Assembly (NCBI RefSeq): GCF_038443385.1 | Contig: NZ_CP151726.1 | Span: 6,324,001 to 6,388,000 of the forward strand | Direction of reading: 5' to 3' | Length of the DNA stretch: 64,000 nt | Source of the DNA: Stieleria varia | GTDB taxonomy: Bacteria > Planctomycetota > Planctomycetia > Pirellulales > Pirellulaceae | Part shown: piece by piece, positions 34,528-42,619 of the stretch | How positions within the stretch are numbered: position 1 is the first letter of the stretch | Layout: each line of letters begins with the position of its first letter | Notes under the pieces: generated by a model | What the model saw: only the letters and a program-made list of their open reading frames with translations | What the model was told of the DNA's origin: nothing | The model's database searches: none | Translations under genes and position numbers: made by a program

Positions 34528-35259
34528 ATGGATTTGCTGATGCTAGGAGACGCTGTCACCGCGAGCGAACAAGGATCGGAATTCTTTTCGAACTTGACGC
34601 CACCGGTCCAGATTGCGCTGCTGGTCGGGGCCCTGAGTTTTGCAACCGCTGTGCTGGTCAGCGTGACCGCCTTCACTCGGATCATCATCGTTTTATCCTT
34701 CGTGCGTCGAGCGCTCTCGACCCAAGAGATACCGCCGAACCAAGTCCTGATGGGCTTGAGTCTATTCATGACGATGTTTGTGATGGCGCCCACCTTTGAG
34801 GCGATCCATTCCAATGCCATCGTGCCATTCATGGAATCGGCCAAGCCCGTGGAGGATGGTGGCGAGCCTGCGGCGGAGTTTGGGTTGGACGATGCCGTCA
34901 GCGCATCGGTTGTCGAACTGAAATCCTTCATGATTTTGAACACCCGCACCGACGACTTGGCGTTGTTTTTCGATCTTTCCAACACGCCGCCGCCGTCAGA
35001 ACGACTCGATACTCCGCTCAAGATCATGGTCCCAGCGTTCATCATCAGTGAACTCAAGACAGCATTCATCATGGGATTCTGCATTTACATACCGTTTCTG
35101 CTGATCGACTTGGTCGTCTCAACCATCCTGATGGCGTTGGGCATGATGATGATGCCGCCGGTTGTGGTCTCAACTCCTTGCAAATTGCTGTTGTTTGTCC
35201 TGGTGGATGGATGGCAGTTGATTGCCAAAGCCCTTGTCTCCAGCTTTGCGTCCGCGTAG
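34528..35259 (+). CDS. fliP: Flagellar type III export gate protein FliP
   Basis: 243 residues. Membrane helices and motifs match FliP: SVTAFTRIIIVLSFVRRALS, IPPNQVLMGLSLFMTMFVMA, and FIISELKTAFIMGFCIYIPF, followed by LLIDLVVSTILMALGMMMMP near the C-terminus. It forms the core of the export gate. FliQ and FliR, which normally follow and share the gate ring, are not encoded here. A GGGA ribosome-binding sequence lies ahead of the ATG. fliO ends 32 bases upstream. Confidence 0.95.
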   Translation: MDLLMLGDAVTASEQGSEFFSNLTPPVQIALLVGALSFATAVLVSVTAFTRIIIVLSFVRRALSTQEIPPNQVLMGLSLFMTMFVMAPTFEAIHSNAIVPFMESAKPVEDGGEPAAEFGLDDAVSASVVELKSFMILNTRTDDLALFFDLSNTPPPSERLDTPLKIMVPAFIISELKTAFIMGFCIYIPFLLIDLVVSTILMALGMMMMPPVVVSTPCKLLLFVLVDGWQLIAKALVSSFASA

Positions 35260-35271
35260 GAAAATCAGTTC

Positions 35272-37407
35272 GTGGCAAATAATAGCGACTCGAATTTCGG
35301 ATTTCTGCAACGTAGCGAGCTTTGGCTTTCCGCGACGTTTCTCGCTACTCTAGTTGTCTTGATCATCCCCCTGCCGACGTTCTTGTTGGACATGTTCCTG
35401 GCCTGCAATATCGCCGCAGCGATCATGCTCTTGTTAGTGACGTTGGGAGCCAAGAAGCCGCTGGATGTCGCCGTCTTTCCATCGATGTTGTTGCTGTTGA
35501 CGTTGTTTCGATTGTCACTCAACGTCGCAACGACTCGATTGATCTTGCTGGACGGTCATGCCGGAAAGATCGTTTTGACCTTCGGTGACTTTGTCGTCGG
35601 TGGCAATCTGATCGTCGGCGTCGTGATCTTTTTGATCCTCGTGATCATCCAGTTTATCGTGATCACCAAAGGTGCGACACGGATCTCGGAAGTCAATGCG
35701 AGATTCACTTTGGACGCGATGCCGGGGAAGCAGATGGCAATCGATGCCGAGCTGAACACCGGTGCGATCGACGACAAGGAAGCGAAGGTGCGGCGAGCGA
35801 ACTTGACCCGCGAGGCAGAGTTCCACGGTGCGATGGACGGTGCCAGCAAGTACGTTCGTGGCGATGCCATCGCCGGGTTGATCATCATGGTGGTCAATAT
35901 CCTCGGCGGAGTGATGATCGGAATCGGGCAGGGTCAATCGTTCGGCGATGCCATTCAGGTCTACTCGATTCTGACGATCGGCGACGGTTTGGTGTCTCAG
36001 ATTCCGGCGTTAATCATCGCTACCAGTGCAGGTATCCTGGTCACAAAATCCGCATCGGAGATGAGCCTTGGCGACGAAATCACAGATCAGATCACCAGCG
36101 GATACCGATCGTTGTATGTGGCGCCAGCGATCCTATTTCTCGTGGCCCTGACCCCCGGGTTTCCAAAGATTCCCTTCATGCTGATCGCAATCGGAGTCCT
36201 CGGGTTTGTGATCAGAGCCAAACGCAATGCGGTCGCAGACGAAGCTTCGAATGACCGCAAAGAACGAGAGGCTGCCAAGCCGGATGAGCTGACTCCAGAA
36301 GAAAAGGGTTTACAGTCATTCCTGCAATCCGAACGAGTTGTGGTGGAGATCGGCGCCGGTTTGATCTCGTTGGTCGAGCCGAAGAAAGGAAAGGGAATCG
36401 CGGAGAGGATTTCCACTCTTCGACATGATGTTGCTCAAGAACACGGGTTCTGGATTCCGAAAGCGAGAATTCGAGACAATCTGCAGATCAACGTCAACGA
36501 GTATCGTTTTCTGATCTGCGGTCGAGAGATTGGACGGGGGACTGTGATCGTGAATCATCATCTGGCTATCAATCCAGGCAATATCACTGCTGATCTGGAA
36601 GGGCAAGAAACGCGAGACCCGGCATTCGACTTGCCGGCCAAATGGATCCCCGAAACGCTTCGTCGACGCGCGGAGATGTTGGGGTATACCGTCGTCGATG
36701 CACCGACCGTCTTGATCACACACTTGAGCGAAGTCCTGAGGAAGCATGCGCATGAATTGCTCAGTCGCCAGGACTTGCAAATGATGTTGGACAAACTCAA
36801 GGAAATCGCCCCGACGACGGTGGAGGAGATCAAACCCGACACGGTGCGACCGTCCACGCTCCATCAGGTCTTGGTTTACTTGCTACGTGAAGGAATCCCG
36901 ATCACGGCATTGGAAAAGATCATCGAGTCCGCTGTCCAGCATGGGCCGCAAGTCAAGGACCCGGTGCAATTGACCGAACGCATCCGTGGCTCGATCGGGC
37001 ACCTCATCTGCGACCGTTTCCGTGGCGATGACGGACGCGTTCGCGTGATCATCCTGGAGCCAAGACTGGAGCATCGATTCCGTCAAAGCGTCAACCCGGA
37101 ATCGATCGTCATGCAGCCGCACGAACTGGAACGCTTGGTACAGACGCTGCAGGCCAAGTGGGAGAAGTCTCGATTGAAGAATGAAACCGCAGCGGTGCTG
37201 GTCGATTCATCGATTCGCTATCCCTTGTACCGAACCATCTTTCGATCGCTGCCGGAGATTTCAGTCATTTCCTACAGTGAAATCCCACCCGATCTGTTGA
37301 TCAACACCATGGGCATCGTCAGCTACGACGAAGTCATTTCAGCGGGCACGCCGGAGACTGAGTTCAATTTGAAAACGCTGCATGAAGGTAGCGATTCCAC
37401 GACCTAG
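35272..37407 (+). CDS. flhA: Flagellar export gate protein FlhA
   Basis: 711 residues, GTG start. The N-terminal half has eight membrane helices, including the FHIPEP-type region: LTLFRLSLNVATTRLIL, ISEVNARFTLDAMPGKQMAI and AELNTGAIDDKEAKVRR. A linker of charged residues leads to the cytoplasmic domain (residues 350-711), which forms the ring that receives substrates and chaperones. The order fliP then flhA without fliQ, fliR and flhB differs from the usual fli-flh cluster. Confidence 0.96.
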   Translation: MANNSDSNFGFLQRSELWLSATFLATLVVLIIPLPTFLLDMFLACNIAAAIMLLLVTLGAKKPLDVAVFPSMLLLLTLFRLSLNVATTRLILLDGHAGKIVLTFGDFVVGGNLIVGVVIFLILVIIQFIVITKGATRISEVNARFTLDAMPGKQMAIDAELNTGAIDDKEAKVRRANLTREAEFHGAMDGASKYVRGDAIAGLIIMVVNILGGVMIGIGQGQSFGDAIQVYSILTIGDGLVSQIPALIIATSAGILVTKSASEMSLGDEITDQITSGYRSLYVAPAILFLVALTPGFPKIPFMLIAIGVLGFVIRAKRNAVADEASNDRKEREAAKPDELTPEEKGLQSFLQSERVVVEIGAGLISLVEPKKGKGIAERISTLRHDVAQEHGFWIPKARIRDNLQINVNEYRFLICGREIGRGTVIVNHHLAINPGNITADLEGQETRDPAFDLPAKWIPETLRRRAEMLGYTVVDAPTVLITHLSEVLRKHAHELLSRQDLQMMLDKLKEIAPTTVEEIKPDTVRPSTLHQVLVYLLREGIPITALEKIIESAVQHGPQVKDPVQLTERIRGSIGHLICDRFRGDDGRVRVIILEPRLEHRFRQSVNPESIVMQPHELERLVQTLQAKWEKSRLKNETAAVLVDSSIRYPLYRTIFRSLPEISVISYSEIPPDLLINTMGIVSYDEVISAGTPETEFNLKTLHEGSDSTT

Positions 37408-37418
37408 GACGAGACACC

Positions 37419-37676
37419 GTGGCAGAGAAAAAGCTGACAAGACGACAGCGATTGCGCATCAAACAGTCATTCCCGATGGGGATGTATGTCGGGCTACTGA
37501 CAGGGACGTTTGTCACTCTGGTGGGAGTGGCGCTGCGTCTGGAGCCCTTTGTGATTTTCGTTCGTTCCTTCAGCTCATCAGTCTTGCTTGGCAGTGTTGT
37601 TTCGATCGGTCTGAGCATCGTCAAGATGGCGGACACTGAATACAAACAACGCCACACCGTCGTCCAGCGACGCTAG
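37419..37676 (+). CDS. Small membrane protein in the flagellar operon
   Basis: 85 residues, GTG start, 11 bases after flhA. A basic N-terminus (KKLTRRQRLRIKQ) precedes two hydrophobic segments (MYVGLLTGTFVTLVGVAL and FSSSVLLGSVVSIGLSIV) and a polar tail. I do not recognise the family. It sits where many bacteria have flhF and flhG, between flhA and fliA. The tight spacing on both sides says it is part of the operon and may be a motor or export component specific to this group. Confidence 0.72.
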   Translation: MAEKKLTRRQRLRIKQSFPMGMYVGLLTGTFVTLVGVALRLEPFVIFVRSFSSSVLLGSVVSIGLSIVKMADTEYKQRHTVVQRR

Positions 37677-37689
37677 GAAGACGGATCGA

Positions 37690-38400
37690 ATGAATCACGC
37701 ACTGACCGAGAAATATAGACGAGCGTCACAGGAGAGTCTGGATCAATTGATCCTAGACAACGTGCCGTTCGTTGCGCGGATTCTCAGTACGATGGATTTC
37801 ACCATCACAGATCCTGATGAAAGAGAGAATCTGCATTCGGCCGGCATCCTGGGGCTGGTCAAAGCCGCCAATCAGTATGATCCCTCGCGTGGCGTTTCGT
37901 TCCGAACCTTTGCCTACCCAGCCATCCGCGGCGCTATCGTCGATGAACTCCGTGCCCTGCAGCCCGTCTCACAAATGGTGCTCAAGCACATCGGCATGGT
38001 GCGACGCGTTTACGAGTCATTGGAGCCGCCGGTCACGCCGGAGCAATTGGCTGAGCATTCGGGATTGAAACTGAAACAAGTCATCGATTGCTTGGAGGCG
38101 TTGCGGTTCATCAAGCCGGATGACTGGAACGATCTGTCCGATGTCGTACACGACAGTTGGCGGCACAACGTTGATAGTCCCGAGCATGCACTCGAAATGG
38201 CTGAATTGAATGAGTTGGTGGCCAGCGAAATCGAAAGTCTCGGTGAGCAAGAACGCATGGTCGTGACCATGTACCACCGGGACGAACTCAATATGCCCGA
38301 GATCGGAGAGGTGTTGGGGCTTTCCGTGCCCCGTATCTCTCGAATCATGGCGACCGCGTTATTCAGAATCAAAGAGGCGATCCGATGCAAGACAATGTAA
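37690..38400 (+). CDS. fliA: Flagellar sigma factor FliA (sigma-28 type)
   Basis: 236 residues. Region 2: FVARILSTMDFTI, then ENLHSAGILGLVKAANQYDPSRGVSFRTFA with AYPAIRGAIVDELRAL, the part that binds core polymerase and the -10 element. Region 3 follows (VTPEQLAEHSGLKLKQVIDC). Region 4: LGEQERMVVTMYHRDELNMP then EIGEVLGLSVPRISRI, the helix-turn-helix for the -35 element. It should drive late flagellar genes such as flagellin, none of which is in this window. Its 3' end overlaps the next gene by 16 bases. Confidence 0.93.
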   Translation: MNHALTEKYRRASQESLDQLILDNVPFVARILSTMDFTITDPDERENLHSAGILGLVKAANQYDPSRGVSFRTFAYPAIRGAIVDELRALQPVSQMVLKHIGMVRRVYESLEPPVTPEQLAEHSGLKLKQVIDCLEALRFIKPDDWNDLSDVVHDSWRHNVDSPEHALEMAELNELVASEIESLGEQERMVVTMYHRDELNMPEIGEVLGLSVPRISRIMATALFRIKEAIRCKTM

Positions 38401-38603
38401 GCCCCGTGAACGTCACTGACGTCGCCTGCCACTCCCCATCGACGATGCGATCTACGGCGATGGTTGGCCGACGCGCGAGCGATTCGGCTCAGCCAAAGAT
38501 CGAGATTCGAAAACAGGGAGACAAGATCGAGTCGATCGTCGTGACTTGCGCGTGCGGTCAAGTCATCACATTGGACTGCGCCTACGGCGAGGTTTCAGCA
38601 TGA
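38385..38603 (+). CDS. Small protein with a CxC motif, coupled to fliA
   Basis: 72 residues. The N-terminal 40 residues are polar. The C-terminal part reads IESIVVTCACGQVITLDCAY, with three cysteines in a C-x-C and downstream C arrangement that could hold a metal with partners or form a disulfide. No family recognised. The start overlaps the end of fliA by 16 bases and the stop overlaps the next gene by ATGA, so translation is coupled on both sides. An anti-sigma or sigma-tuning role would fit the position but is a guess. Confidence 0.65.
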   Translation: MQDNVSPVNVTDVACHSPSTMRSTAMVGRRASDSAQPKIEIRKQGDKIESIVVTCACGQVITLDCAYGEVSA

Positions 38604-39559
38604 ACGGATCATTTGAGAAACATCGCTTGTGGATCTTCGCCGCGCTGGGGATCTTGAGTGTCTGCAACGTCTTGATGAACAAATCGTTGCAGGCTCAGGA
38701 AGCTGACAGCGTCGCTCGAAAAAGAGGGCTGCTGGAGAAGATTGAGCAGTTTCAGCACTCCCTGAAAGCGAAGCTCGATCGCTCACTGTGTCGCCAATGC
38801 GCCGCTGGGGAGGCACCCGGGCAAACGGATCTAAACTATTCCCCAGGGAAAAACGATCAAGGCTACGTTCGGCAAAGCTATGGCGCCAATCCGGCTGGTG
38901 ATCCCGATGCAACACAGGGTGATGTACGCTACGGTTCTCAGCAGATAACGCAAGATCGAGGCGTCGCGCGACTGGCGTCTGATTCTGGTGTAGCCAACCA
39001 ACATCCCGCTGCAAGCGGCTCGCAACGATATCCGCAACCGGGGAACGCAACGGCCTCCGGTGATTCCATGTTGCCTGAGTTGCCCGGCAACGTGGACGGG
39101 ATTCCCATGGTTCCGCGTTCCACTCCGCCACCGTCGTCAGGACAATTGCCGCCCGAGCCTATCTTGGCGTCCGATCATGAAGCCCTCTCGATCGAATTGG
39201 GGGATCGTTTTCACGGCACTCAACTGGGGCAACGCCAAATCACGGCGACCGAGCACGCCATTCGACTGACGAGAGAAAATGAAGCACTGAGGGCATCAAG
39301 GCAATCCGTCTTGGGGGACAACCAGAGGCTAAAGCAAGAGCTTGCAGCGACCCAAGCGTTGCTGGAGCGGACGAAGTTGGCGATGGTACAAGCCAAAGTG
39401 CAGCTCGATGCGGCCGATGCCAGAAACGTCGAGCTGGAACGTCAGGTCGCAGAGATGGATCGAGAAAACAAACGCTACGTTCGTGAGACCGATCAAGTCT
39501 TGAACGCGATCCGCGAGGAACTCGATGATGTTTTGGTTCGAGAACTCAATGCGCAATAG
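38600..39559 (+). CDS. Membrane-anchored coiled-coil protein of the flagellar operon
   Basis: 319 residues from the ATG at 38600, which overlaps the previous stop by ATGA. An N-terminal signal or anchor (LWIFAALGILSVCNVLM) is followed by about 190 polar Gly/Pro/Gln-rich residues with a C-x-x-C (LCRQC). A C-terminal coiled coil of some 100 residues ends the protein (ENEALRASRQSVLGDNQRLK and MVQAKVQLDAADARNVELER). I do not recognise the family. It is probably periplasmic or outer-membrane facing. The operon context suggests a flagellar structural role, which is inference. Confidence 0.7.
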   Translation: MNGSFEKHRLWIFAALGILSVCNVLMNKSLQAQEADSVARKRGLLEKIEQFQHSLKAKLDRSLCRQCAAGEAPGQTDLNYSPGKNDQGYVRQSYGANPAGDPDATQGDVRYGSQQITQDRGVARLASDSGVANQHPAASGSQRYPQPGNATASGDSMLPELPGNVDGIPMVPRSTPPPSSGQLPPEPILASDHEALSIELGDRFHGTQLGQRQITATEHAIRLTRENEALRASRQSVLGDNQRLKQELAATQALLERTKLAMVQAKVQLDAADARNVELERQVAEMDRENKRYVRETDQVLNAIREELDDVLVRELNAQ

Positions 39560-39665
39560 TGAATCCATGACAAAGATTGAAAAGCCCGGGGGCTTGCGAC
39601 ACCGGCGGCCAGCGCAATGCGGCTTGCAAGGACAACAGCTTAGCAACGCATCATCAATAGGTGGC

Positions 39666-39720
39666 GTGGTGGATTTCGCCAGGAATCCTGTTCGAAAGGA
39701 ATTCTGGCGAATCCCACTAC
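39666..39720. repeat. GATTCGCCAGAATCC-family palindromic element
   Basis: GTGGTGGATTTCGCCAGGAA on the left and ATTCTGGCGAATCCCACTAC on the right form an imperfect inverted repeat with a short spacer. The best match is 42892-42947. The open frame of the downstream gene runs through it without a stop. Confidence 0.85.
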
Positions 39721-39776
39721 CAGATGCGTTAACAAATGGATTGTCGTTCCTAAAGTCTCTCGGCTCCAATATCGGC

Positions 39777-40448
39777 GTGACCCTGGGTTGCCGTGCCATG
39801 CTGGTTCTTGCGACTGCGATGACGCTGTTTTCAAGTGGCTTCGCAGAGGAACACAAGTGCTGCCGACCGAAATCAGATGGCATCGTCGTCAGTCAAGCCG
39901 TGTCACGATTCGCTGCCACGAACATACCGGAGCGAATCGTCATCGTTCGGCCAAGGAATCGTCAGGATCGAGTTCAAGAACAAGACGGGTTTGCGGAGGC
40001 GATCGCAAGTGAATTGAGGGCTACCCGATTGTTCGACGTCGTGATCACCGATCGCTACCAATGCAACATCAGCCTACCGATGCGTCGTGGTGTGTTCGAC
40101 GAACACCAACTCGTCGCGTTGTCGATCGAGCACCAGGCGGATGCGGTATTGTACTGCGACGTGGAACGCTTCTCGGGTTATGATCCGATGCGACTGGAGT
40201 TCTCGATGCTGTTGGTGAACATCAATGACGCTGTCGCATTGGTTTCTACTTCGGCCACCGTGGATCTGCAAAACCCAGTCACCGGTTTCGCCTACAAATA
40301 CTTTGCCGCCACGGGTAATCCGCATGAGGCAATGGACATCCATCGGCATACCCCGAGCCGTTTCATTGACTTTGCCGCCGCGCGAGCAGCAAAATCGATC
40401 GCATCGGTGTGGGGTGTTGATTCGTCATCAGCCAGCATGCTTCGCTGA
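39777..40448 (+). CDS. Secreted or envelope protein of unknown function
   Basis: About 223 residues from a GTG at 39777. An ATG at 39798 is the other likely start, and the frame is also open upstream through a repeat element, to an ATG at 39567. The first 25 residues (LVLATAMTLFSSGFAEE) look like a signal peptide. The mature part has alternating strands and helices (FAEAIASELRATRLFDVVIT and IEHQADAVLYCDVERFSGYD), a layout seen in periplasmic CsgG/LpoB-like proteins, but I cannot claim that family. It follows the flagellar operon in the same direction after a gap and may or may not belong to it. Confidence 0.62.
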   Translation: MTLGCRAMLVLATAMTLFSSGFAEEHKCCRPKSDGIVVSQAVSRFAATNIPERIVIVRPRNRQDRVQEQDGFAEAIASELRATRLFDVVITDRYQCNISLPMRRGVFDEHQLVALSIEHQADAVLYCDVERFSGYDPMRLEFSMLLVNINDAVALVSTSATVDLQNPVTGFAYKYFAATGNPHEAMDIHRHTPSRFIDFAAARAAKSIASVWGVDSSSASMLR

Positions 40449-40453
40449 CCCGG

Positions 40454-40963
40454 TCAAGCGTGTTCGAAAAGATGCCGAGCGGCGCGACCGCTGATGGTCG
40501 TCTTTTGCATCAACTCCAAGGCAATGGATTCGATGGCGCGAACGAGCGTTTCGTCGAACAGCAGATGCTCGGTTTTTTCCAGCATACGCCGCTGGAGCTT
40601 TTCCAGTTGACGTTCGTTGCTGGCACGGTTCGCGAGTAAATTTCTGATTTCTCGCAAGTCTTGTGCGGCACCGGCCTGGCAGTACTCGCCCGTAAAACGA
40701 GCTTCTGCGACCATGCCGGCAAAGAGGATCAACACTTGATCGTCCAACAGTGTCTTTGATGCTTTGGATCGGCCCTTGCGAAACTCGCATAGCCCGAGTC
40801 GCGAGATGCCCGTCGCAGTCTTGCTCGGTTCGATGGTGATTTTCTGAATCAAACGTCCCAGCGACAACGCCATCACCGCATGGCCGGCTTCGTGATAGGC
40901 GGTCGCCAACCGATGTCGGATTGCATCGTCGCTCAAATTCTGTGCACCGGTCTCGTCATTCAT
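40454..40963 (-). CDS. Free-standing M41 (FtsH-type) zinc peptidase domain
   Basis: 169 residues. HEAGH at residues 24-28 is the zinc-binding HExxH motif of the FtsH peptidase. Its usual third ligand is seen as Asp102 in GAAQDLREI. The remaining helices fit the C-terminal half of FtsH (LFAGMVAEARFTGEYCQAG, then LLFDETLVRAIESIALELMQ). The AAA+ motor and the membrane helices that normally feed substrates are missing, so it cannot unfold proteins on its own. It may cleave flexible peptides or work with a separate ATPase. The gene is convergent with the unknown gene ending at 40448. Confidence 0.82.
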   Translation of the reverse strand: MNDETGAQNLSDDAIRHRLATAYHEAGHAVMALSLGRLIQKITIEPSKTATGISRLGLCEFRKGRSKASKTLLDDQVLILFAGMVAEARFTGEYCQAGAAQDLREIRNLLANRASNERQLEKLQRRMLEKTEHLLFDETLVRAIESIALELMQKTTISGRAARHLFEHA

Positions 40964-41157
40964 GGGGTGGGATTGTAGTCCGTGTCGCGATGCTCAGACA
41001 GCCAGCCGTCGTCGGATGTTGGGTGAAGAATCAGGTTCGCACCCATTGCGATCGGGGGTGGCGATCGGGCGTTGCGATCGGCCATTGCCGGAGAGCGATT
41101 CACGACGCTAAGATCGCGATCACTAGCTTCCCCACTGTATTGAAAATAGGAAACGAG

Positions 41158-41544
41158 ATGGATGCGCTGACGCTGCGAGTGGTTTGTTGTGGTGACTCCC
41201 CAGAAAAGTACACACAGATCGTGGACCTGACCGTGGATCGAGCCGAGATCGATCAACGAGTGATCGACACGGTGGAGCAGAATCTGGACGCAGGATTGAC
41301 ACGTGACTTGCATAATGCGGCCCACCATGATCAGCACGGTCCGGTCACTTATTTGCAAGAAGTCCACGAAGGTGGGTTCTTCGTGACGGTCGGTCAGCCG
41401 GGACAGTTGCAGGAAACCTTTTTTGGACCAGGCGACTGGGTCGCGTTCACTGATGACGAAGGCCCTGGGCACGGCTCACGCGTCGGCCCCGATGGCGTTC
41501 GTCGAACGATGAGAATCCTCAAGGGATTGCTGGGGCAGTGGTGA
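41158..41544 (+). CDS. Hypothetical protein
   Basis: 128 residues from the ATG at 41158, with AGGAA five bases ahead. No family recognised. It lacks a signal peptide or membrane helix. The sequence is acidic, with a His-rich patch (HNAAHHDQHG) that could bind a metal, and a Gly-rich C-terminus (GPGHGSRVGPDGVRRTMRIL). The upstream open frame back to 40921 overlaps the peptidase gene and is not used. It stands alone in front of the SHOCT-domain gene, with a gap of 180 bases. Confidence 0.6.
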   Translation: MDALTLRVVCCGDSPEKYTQIVDLTVDRAEIDQRVIDTVEQNLDAGLTRDLHNAAHHDQHGPVTYLQEVHEGGFFVTVGQPGQLQETFFGPGDWVAFTDDEGPGHGSRVGPDGVRRTMRILKGLLGQW

Positions 41545-41727
41545 AGAAAGATCCGGCCCGTTTTTGGTAGTGCCGAGAAAGGTGCCGGTAGATGGCGATT
41601 GGGGACGTGATCGGGCGTTAACACGCTGCATTGATTTTGCGATGACACGTCGGGCATCTTGGGACTAGAACATAGATGATCGACTGGCGATTCTCGCAAT
41701 ACGTTCTCTCACTGAGCAATCAGATTC

Positions 41728-42603
41728 ATGCAGCAACTCAGCCCCGAAGGCGAACAACTCGCTGAAAACCTTTCTCGCCGATACGGATTCAGCCTGGATG
41801 CGATCCGGCACATGATGGTCGCCGTGTACAACGGCAATGGATCGATGGCTCAGTTCAATCATCCGGAGTTCGGCGGTTCCGGTCAGTGGATGCAGGGCGG
41901 GATGACGATGGTGGGGGACATGTTCAACAACAGTCTCAAGGGCAGCGTCAGCTCGATCTGTGGCGAGATCTCAAGTGACATGAGAAGCCAGCCGGGCATG
42001 ATGCAATCAGGGAGCTTTCAATCCCAGAGCCAAGGCGGCAGTGGACATCAGGCACAGTCGACCGGTGGTCAGCAAGGACAATCCAGTCTCTTCGTCCCTG
42101 ATCCGGAATCCCAGTGGTGGCCTTCAGAGCTTGGATCGCCCAACTCCTTGGGTTCGCAAAACAACGTCCGCTACGCTTACTTTGCCGGATTGTGTCGCTT
42201 GGCGGTCAAGACGGGAAACGAAGTTTGGGTATACGACACGCTGGATCACCATATTGGCGGGTTTTCGCAGCAGCAGGGAATGGGCAGCTCGATCACGTTC
42301 ACCAGTCAATACGGCGTCGTGAATCTGTCAGCGTTGCCCGTTGTTTCTCGAAACGGACAAAGCGTGCAGACGCCGCCGATTCCTGCGCCGATGGAGATGT
42401 CGACGGCCACAAAAACGACAACTCCAGAATACAGCGAGCCTGCAAGTGGCGCATCACAGCCGCCCTCCGCATCGTCATGTCTGGCTCAGTCATCCGATGA
42501 AATCCTGCATGCACTGTCGAAACTCGGCGATCTGAAATCGCAAGGCATTTTGACGGAAGACGAGTTCAACGCAAAGAAAGCGGATTTGCTGAGCCGGCTG
42601 TAA
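41728..42603 (+). CDS. SHOCT-domain protein
   Basis: 291 residues. The C-terminal 35 residues (EILHALSKLGDLKSQGILTE then DEFNAKKADLLSRL) form a SHOCT domain, a short helical hairpin found at the ends of many bacterial proteins and thought to mediate oligomerisation or membrane-linked roles. The N-terminal 80 residues contain a helix and Met/Gly-rich stretches. The middle is a Ser/Gln/Gly-rich linker, then a domain with FVPDPESQWWPSEL and YAYFAGLCRLAVKTGNEVWV of unknown type. No signal peptide. Function unknown. Confidence 0.78.
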   Translation: MQQLSPEGEQLAENLSRRYGFSLDAIRHMMVAVYNGNGSMAQFNHPEFGGSGQWMQGGMTMVGDMFNNSLKGSVSSICGEISSDMRSQPGMMQSGSFQSQSQGGSGHQAQSTGGQQGQSSLFVPDPESQWWPSELGSPNSLGSQNNVRYAYFAGLCRLAVKTGNEVWVYDTLDHHIGGFSQQQGMGSSITFTSQYGVVNLSALPVVSRNGQSVQTPPIPAPMEMSTATKTTTPEYSEPASGASQPPSASSCLAQSSDEILHALSKLGDLKSQGILTEDEFNAKKADLLSRL

Positions 42604-42619
42604 CGGGCGGGGCTTGCCG

